Source: Astrocystis sublimbata
Taxonomy: Eukaryota; Ascomycota; Sordariomycetes; Xylariales; Xylariaceae
Assembly (NCBI GenBank): GCA_022453515.1
Contig: JAJNNY010000183.1
Span: forward strand, 1-13,646
Direction of reading: 5' to 3'
Length of the DNA stretch: 13,646 bases
Shown here: positions 8,948 through 13,646 of the stretch, piece after piece
Layout of the letters: every line of letters begins with the position of its first letter
Numbering within the stretch: position 1 is the stretch's first letter
Notes under the pieces: generated by a model
The model's input: only the letters and a program-made list of their open reading frames with translations
Databases searched by the model: none
Told to the model about the DNA's origin: nothing
Program-made: the position numbers and the translations under genes

Positions 8948-11314
8948 ATGTACGTAACGAATACAAGCCTCTGCACGACACCTGGGTGTCTCGATGCAGC
9001 CAGCACCATCATTAGCAATCTCCATCCCGACTACGGATCCATCGACCCATGCGAAGACTTCGATCTTTATGTTTGCGGCGGCTACCCGGACAGGGACCTG
9101 GGAGTCGACAACCCCGACGTTCTGAGTGCTGATATTCAGAACCAGAATGACTTGATACTGAGCGTCGCTCTAACCACCCCTCCGGGCCCAGAAGTTAGTA
9201 AGCCCCGGAAGCAAGCACATTTGCCGTGGCTAATGCCCAACATCACAGGCTGATCCCGAGGATGCCGCACTCTTTAACAAAATGTCCGTGGACTACCAGA
9301 CATGTCTTGATTCATCAAAGATCGCGGCAAATGGTACGCCTGGCTTGCCTACCATAATCGCCAGGGTCGTTGAGCTCTTTCCGGTCGATTACGTTTCCAA
9401 CACAACACTCTCGGAGCAGGACTACGACAGCCTGGCGTCTGCCATCACGTATCTTGCTTCTTCTGGAATTTCGACCTTTGGGGATTTCTGGGTTTACCAG
9501 GATGTCAAAGGAGACCCGGTATGATACTCTTTATACCACCGTTTCCTAACGTGATAATAGCGACTAATTAGCCATCCAACTAGACTCATAACATCCCTTT
9601 CTTCGGCCTCGTCGACATCTCTAGGCTCGATCAACCAGCTGCGGAACCGATGAATGCCGGTATATACAGCACACTATTAAATATGACTTTGGTGGAAGGC
9701 ACCGATACCTTTGCGGAGCAATTGGCGTCGTTTCTACCTAAGTCGGCACAAGAAGCCGCCCCGTCGCTAGTCCAGAACCTGATCAAGTTTGCGACACCTC
9801 TGGCTGAACTAGAGACCCTAATCTCTTCGCAGCTCAAGTACAGCACCACAGACTATCCTTATCAGGTGAACACTCAGACTTCATATAGCCCACAAGACCA
9901 TTACCACTGACACAGCGAAGGGCATGTTCGATCAGTCAACGCTCTCCGAGGCGTCAAAGGCGTCACCAGCACTTGTCTTAGACAAGGTCATCAACTCAAT
10001 AGTACCGGAAGACTACGTAGTTGATCGCATTGCTCTTCCTTACAAGACGGTGTATCCACGCATGTCTGAAATCATTAGCAAACAGACACCGGCAACGATT
10101 CAAGCGTTCATGATCGCTCGAGCCCTTATATCCTATAGCGCCCAAACGTCCGCTGGCCTTGTCGGAGCGGGCCCAGACCGCAGTGAAGTTTGCCAGGAAT
10201 ATATCCGCAGCAGTCTTACCTGGATCAGCAGCAGATTCTGGCTCAAGCGGAGATATAGCGAGCATACCCAAAATCTCGTTCTTAACCTTTCCGAGGAGAT
10301 TCGCCAAACTTTCATGCACCGAGTTGATGGCCAAGACTGGATTGCCAACGAGGACATGCCGCTCATCAAGAACAAAATCCAGGACATGCGATTGAACATT
10401 GGATATCCTGAACTGGTGAGCCAATTACATGACATTTCTTTTCAAATTGGAGATCAAGCTGACCATCTCGCGTACATTGTTAGCCCGACGTTATGAACGC
10501 AACCGCTCTGTTGGACTGCTATTCCGGCATCAACATCACCGATTCATTCTTCGATAACGTCAAATCAATCAGGCAATGGAACTTCAATAACACATTCACC
10601 TCGCTCACGGCTCCCATCGACAGACGCGAGTTCCTCCTCTACGGCGTAGCATCGTGGACGGCCAACTCGCGCGCGTGGCGCGAGCACAACGCCGCCCACG
10701 TCACATCCGGGGCCATCCAAGCGCCGTGGTTCCACGCCAACGCCACCCGGTACCTGACGTTCGGCACAATCGGGTACCTGACGGCCCACGAGATGATGCA
10801 CAACCTGGACAGTTTCGGCACCCAGCTGAGTAACAAACGTGCGTATAGGTCGTGGCTGTCCAACTCGACGAAAAAGGCTTTCGACGAGCGCAACCAGTGC
10901 GTCGTCGACCAGTACTCCGCCATCCCCGTGCGTCTAGCCGACGGCACGGTGCTACGCCAGGCCAATCATACAGTGATCAAGGTAGGCGGCGCGTTGACCG
11001 TGACTGAGAACGTCGCCGACCTAGGGGGTATCAACGTGGCGTACGACGCGTGGCAGAGCACGCGCGCCGATCACGCAGAAGAGGAATCGCGGCGCCTCCC
11101 CGGCCTCGAGCAGTTCTCGCCCGAGCAGCTCTTCTTTCTGCAGTTCGGCAGCAACTGGTGCAGCGCGTTCGATGCGGCGAAAACGAATGAAACGCTGGCC
11201 ATCGACGTACACTCGCCCAATATGGCGCGCATCAAGGGCGCGGTGGCTAACTCCCAAGGCTTTCGCGACGCGTTTAAGTGCAAGAAGCGCAAGCCCGACT
11301 GCGAGATGTGGTAG
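8948..11314 (+). CDS. M13 family (neprilysin-like) zinc metallopeptidase
   Basis: A zinc endopeptidase of the neprilysin/endothelin-converting-enzyme family. Five exons: 8948-9193, 9249-9518, 9584-9865, 9921-10415 and 10484-11314, giving 707 residues, which is normal for the family. The N-terminus has CTTPGCLDAAS and IDPCEDFDLYVCGG, the conserved M13 opening. Zinc ligands and catalytic Glu are in HEMMH (residues 533-537), the third ligand and Asp in ENVAD (606-610), and the substrate-binding His674 and Arg680 in DVHSPNMARIKG. The protein ends in CEMW, as M13 enzymes do. Oddities: no signal peptide or anchor precedes the Cys-rich opening; the usual NAxY motif before the zinc site reads NSRAW (from 492); and intron 3 needs an AAG acceptor at 9920 because the closer CACAG at 9915 would break frame. 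GC content rises sharply in the last exon. Identity is sure; whether it is functional and secreted is less certain. Confidence 0.93.
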
Positions 11315-11607
11315 GCTCTTCCGCCGACGGAACGTTCAGGCCCAAGAATCGCGCCACGGATGTTGGGTGGTAAATTTGAGGGCTTTGGTTTAAAGGGCTG
11401 CCCATATTGTATCAACATCCTTTGTATTGTGTAAAGCATTGTTTCGGTATTAGTTTTCGTTGTATTATTTTCCTCGGTAGTATTTTAGAAATCGTGTAGT
11501 TCAGCATGGGAGAGAATCTAGGGCGAGAGTTCAAACGACCAACAAGAGAATTGATCATATCCCAGTATTGCAAATGATCCAATTGAAATTGTCAGATTCG
11601 AGCCAAT
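11315..11607. other. 3' flank of the M13 gene
   Basis: Noncoding sequence between the M13 stop codon and the copia LTR. Short ORFs here are antisense or out-of-frame shadows. T-rich tracts around 11440-11500 could serve transcript 3' end formation, but I see no canonical AATAAA. Confidence 0.4.
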
Positions 11608-11766
11608 TGTTCTGTTGTTGTTGTTGCTAAGGAGAAGAGTCTTCTCTATAGCTAGGTGTCTATTACTAGTGTTGCTTTAGTGGGTATTAGGGTGGCGCAG
11701 TATTCTTGGCTCAGCTTATATAAGGATAGAACTCCTGAGCTAAGTTATATCGTTATATCTAATATA
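11608..11766 (-). repeat. Copia LTR (3' LTR) with adjacent polypurine tract
   Basis: On the minus strand a polypurine tract TAAGGGGG (complement of 11767-11774) directly precedes the LTR, as expected after pol. The LTR would start at 11766 with TATATT (TG changed to TA by a transition) and end at 11608 with ...AGAACA, about 159 bp. Inside are a TATATAAG promoter-like box and a CAACAACAACAAC run (complement of 11614-11626). Target-site duplication cannot be tested because the other end is not recognised in the window. Confidence 0.6.
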
Positions 11767-11896
11767 CCCCCTTAGATCAGGCCTTATTAAAGGGCTGAAC
11801 TGACTATACCTTGTATAGTTCCTTTGTCTCCTGATTTAAGATTTTTTTTTTGGCTTGTATTTCGTTTTTAGATCTTTTTTTTATACTTAATCTCTT

Positions 11897-13345
11897 TTAG
11901 ATGTTTACTAATCCTAGTTGATCTATAAAGTTAGCCTACTTGCTTATAGGTAGGGCTTTTGTAAGCTTATCTGTTTTTATTTTAGTAAATAGTATATAGC
12001 TGACTTTAATTATCCCTTTTTTAACCTTTTATTATAGCTAGTAATTATATATATCTATATATTATAGTTTAATTTTAAATAAAATAATATTAGTTTTAAT
12101 TAGTTTAATTGTTTAAATATTATTATATTATATTTGGATCTTTTTTTTATCGAATTTAATTCTGAATTTTATAAAAAGTTAGCTTATAAATAGTATTTTT
12201 TTAACTACTTAAATAAAAGCGAACAATTTAGCTTTAATAGTTAATATTATTATAATATTCTGCTTATTTGTTTTCTAACCAATTAATCCTTTAAATAGAA
12301 TTATAGTAAAAGTTTAAGAACTTTTTTAATCGATCGTATTATTTATAAATAAAGTATTACTAGTAATTACTAAATTATCCCCTTTTTTAATTTGGAATCC
12401 TAGGTATTATATTTTATAAAAGTAGTAGAATACTTGGTTAGTAATAGATTAATATTTATTACTTGGATTTATAAAGAAATAAGCGAGCCTAGAAGTGGCA
12501 AATATAATGTCTGGTTTTATAGATATGGCGGTAAAAAGTAAAGAACCGATTTTTCTTTAGTATTTTTAGATCTAGTAAGGGGTAGTATAGTCTCGCTGGG
12601 GCTAAAGTTCTTTAGTGCCTATTAGTATATTAGTGAGTTTAGTAGAAAAGTTGATTAGCTTGGTAATTTTGTTAATATAGGATGCTTAAAAGAGCTAAAT
12701 CTTTTTTTAGAAGCGGTCCTAGATAATCTTTATCCCAAGGAACCATTGTATTTTATTTCTTTTAGTTATTTAATACTTTTTTTAAACTAATATGTAACCT
12801 CTATGATATATAGTTATATTGCCTTTCTATAGGCAATTATTATATTGTTTATATAAAAGAATATTATAATTCTGTCCCAGGTATAGTAATAAGGCTTGTA
12901 AAGAATGGGTTTAAAACCAAGATTAACTAGGGTTCGTAAGAACTCCTTCTACTATAGTAGTAGCGATACCCTTAGTTTATAAAGTGCTTTATTTAGTTAA
13001 AATATTAGTCCTTTTTTACGGTAACCTATAGGCATATATATAAATATCTTGTTATTAATAGGGGTATATATAAAGGCATTAATAATATTGTATTGGATTA
13101 TTTTAAGGTCGAACTTTGCTGCTAGAGTAATAAGAGTTCAGAACAACCGGCTTGCTAGAGTGGCTATATATGTTTGTTTAGCGTGTAGCTTTTTTTATTA
13201 GTTATTTTTAATAACGAGTTATACTTTATATTTAAAAAACCTCCCATACTTATTAAACTTATAGATATATACCTATATATAGTCTAAAATTTAGTGCCTA
13301 TTTACTAAAGGGTTTTTTCTTTTGATTTCTATTTAAAAGCGTATT
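11897..13345 (-). pseudogene. Copia pol relic: reverse transcriptase and RNase H
   Basis: With stops ignored, one main frame follows the fungal copia polyprotein in order: NKYGRFFKYKV, then TLASRLF and AAKFDLKIIQYNIINAF, then NKALYKLR, FFYINNIIIAYRKA, KIGSLLFTAI and PDIIFATSRLAYF. RNase H pieces follow (YLGFQIKKGDNLVITSNT, GLIG*KTNKQ), then the C-terminal ADGLTKAL-like DKLTKALPIS and FIDQLGLVNI. The RT catalytic motif, normally YVDD, reads YINN (12855-12844), and the first catalytic Asp (QYDxxNAF) is also Asn. There are many stops and at least one frame slip near 13300. It cannot encode an active enzyme. Confidence 0.92.
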
Positions 13346-13380
13346 TTATAATAACTCTTTAGATATATCACGAACCAACA

Positions 13381-13646
13381 GGAAACGACCTGTCGGGAAG
13401 GCCTAGTAAGGGCAGATAGTTATGCCTAAGCGGGTAGGCGCGGGGCTGGGAGGACAAGCCACATAAAGCGCCAAGAAATAGGTTACGTAACAGGATCACT
13501 AGATCACGTTAGTAAGCCAGTAAGCCTAGATCACCAGCTTAGACTAGTAAGCTAGTAAGCTAAAATAGCTTACCAGATTATATAAGTAAGCTAGTGGGCA
13601 GAGATATTATATAAAAAAAAGAAATACTATATAGCTTTAATAATAT
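13381..13646. repeat. Block with AGTAAGC repeats, probably another repeat element
   Basis: Composition changes abruptly from the AT-rich copia body to moderately GC-rich sequence at about 13380, then back to AT-rich after about 13604. AGTAAGC occurs five times (13511, 13519, 13546, 13554 and 13585), with an inverted GCTTAC at 13568-13573. A palindrome GTTACGTAAC is at 13482-13491 and a TTATATAAG box at 13578-13586. The arrangement resembles the end of a retroelement entering an LTR promoter, but no domain can be named. It may have interrupted the copia element. Confidence 0.4.

Larger units (their letters stand above)
11608..13380 (-). mobile_element. Decayed Ty1/copia retrotransposon, 3' part
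   Basis: The element runs on the minus strand, from reverse transcriptase at about 13340 through RNase H to an LTR ending at 11608. The upstream part (gag, protease, integrase and 5' LTR) is not seen: copia-like coding stops at about 13350-13380, where base composition changes. The body is extremely AT-rich (for example 56 of 60 bases are A or T in 12061-12120). Stops arise at expected Gln, Trp and Arg codons, and many Asp/Glu to Asn/Lys changes appear, so C:G to T:A transitions dominate. That is the signature of RIP-type silencing known in ascomycetes, though the trigger is inferred. Confidence 0.9.

Noticed and set aside
10416..10483. Frameshift separating the two halves of the M13 gene
   Set aside because: A 68-bp GTGAGC...TTAG intron with a CTGAC branch site joins IGYPEL to PDVMNATALL in phase 0, matching family spacing.
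11614..11626. GTT trinucleotide run as a meaningful microsatellite
   Set aside because: Only about four units, and it falls within the copia LTR, so it is explained as part of that repeat.
13511..13591. AGTAAGC repeats as a CRISPR array
   Set aside because: The units are 7 bp, irregularly spaced and partly inverted, in a eukaryotic retroelement setting.
1..13646. tRNA or rRNA genes
   Set aside because: I saw no cloverleaf with conserved A/B boxes and no rRNA-like stretch on either strand, though a covariance search was not possible.

Overview
This window looks like accessory chromosome sequence from a filamentous ascomycete. The reasons are short GT-AG introns of about 50-165 bp with CTAAC/CTGAC-like branch sites, a multidomain highly reducing polyketide synthase, a fungal M13 metallopeptidase, and a very AT-rich decayed Ty1/copia retrotransposon resembling the product of repeat-induced point mutation (RIP). 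No species can be named from the sequence.

Layout. (1) Positions 1-6286, minus strand: a highly reducing type I PKS (HR-PKS), starting at 6286 and running off the left edge inside its enoylreductase domain. Eight exons and seven introns give 1905 visible residues: KS, AT, DH, a shortened methyltransferase-like region without its SAM motif, a structural pseudo-KR, and ER. KR and ACP must lie outside. (2) 6287-7295: the PKS upstream region, with several dyad sites close to the start codon, a doubtful 55-codon ORF, and sequence I cannot assign. (3) 7296-about 7740: a candidate LTR-retrotransposon 5' fragment. (4) 7701-about 8380, minus strand: a broken cytochrome P450 gene with a clear heme-binding motif, a 1-nt frameshift and an in-frame stop. 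(5) 8400-8947: the upstream region of the next gene, with a 10-bp direct repeat carrying TGACGTC and a TATA box. (6) 8948-11314, plus strand: a five-exon M13 (neprilysin-like) zinc peptidase with intact zinc ligands but no visible signal peptide. (7) 11608-about 13380: the 3' part of a copia element on the minus strand, with an LTR and a pol gene full of transition mutations, including Asp to Asn changes at the reverse-transcriptase active site. (8) 13381-13646: a less AT-rich block with repeated AGTAAGC motifs, probably part of another repeat.

Together this reads as the edge of a secondary-metabolite locus. The PKS is still open over the visible part, its likely tailoring P450 is dead, and both flanks of the following peptidase gene carry repeat-derived or decayed DNA. 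I found no convincing wholly new system. The most useful leads are the decayed P450, the reduced methyltransferase region of the PKS, the dyad-rich PKS promoter, and the unusual active-site region and abrupt GC shift of the M13 gene.
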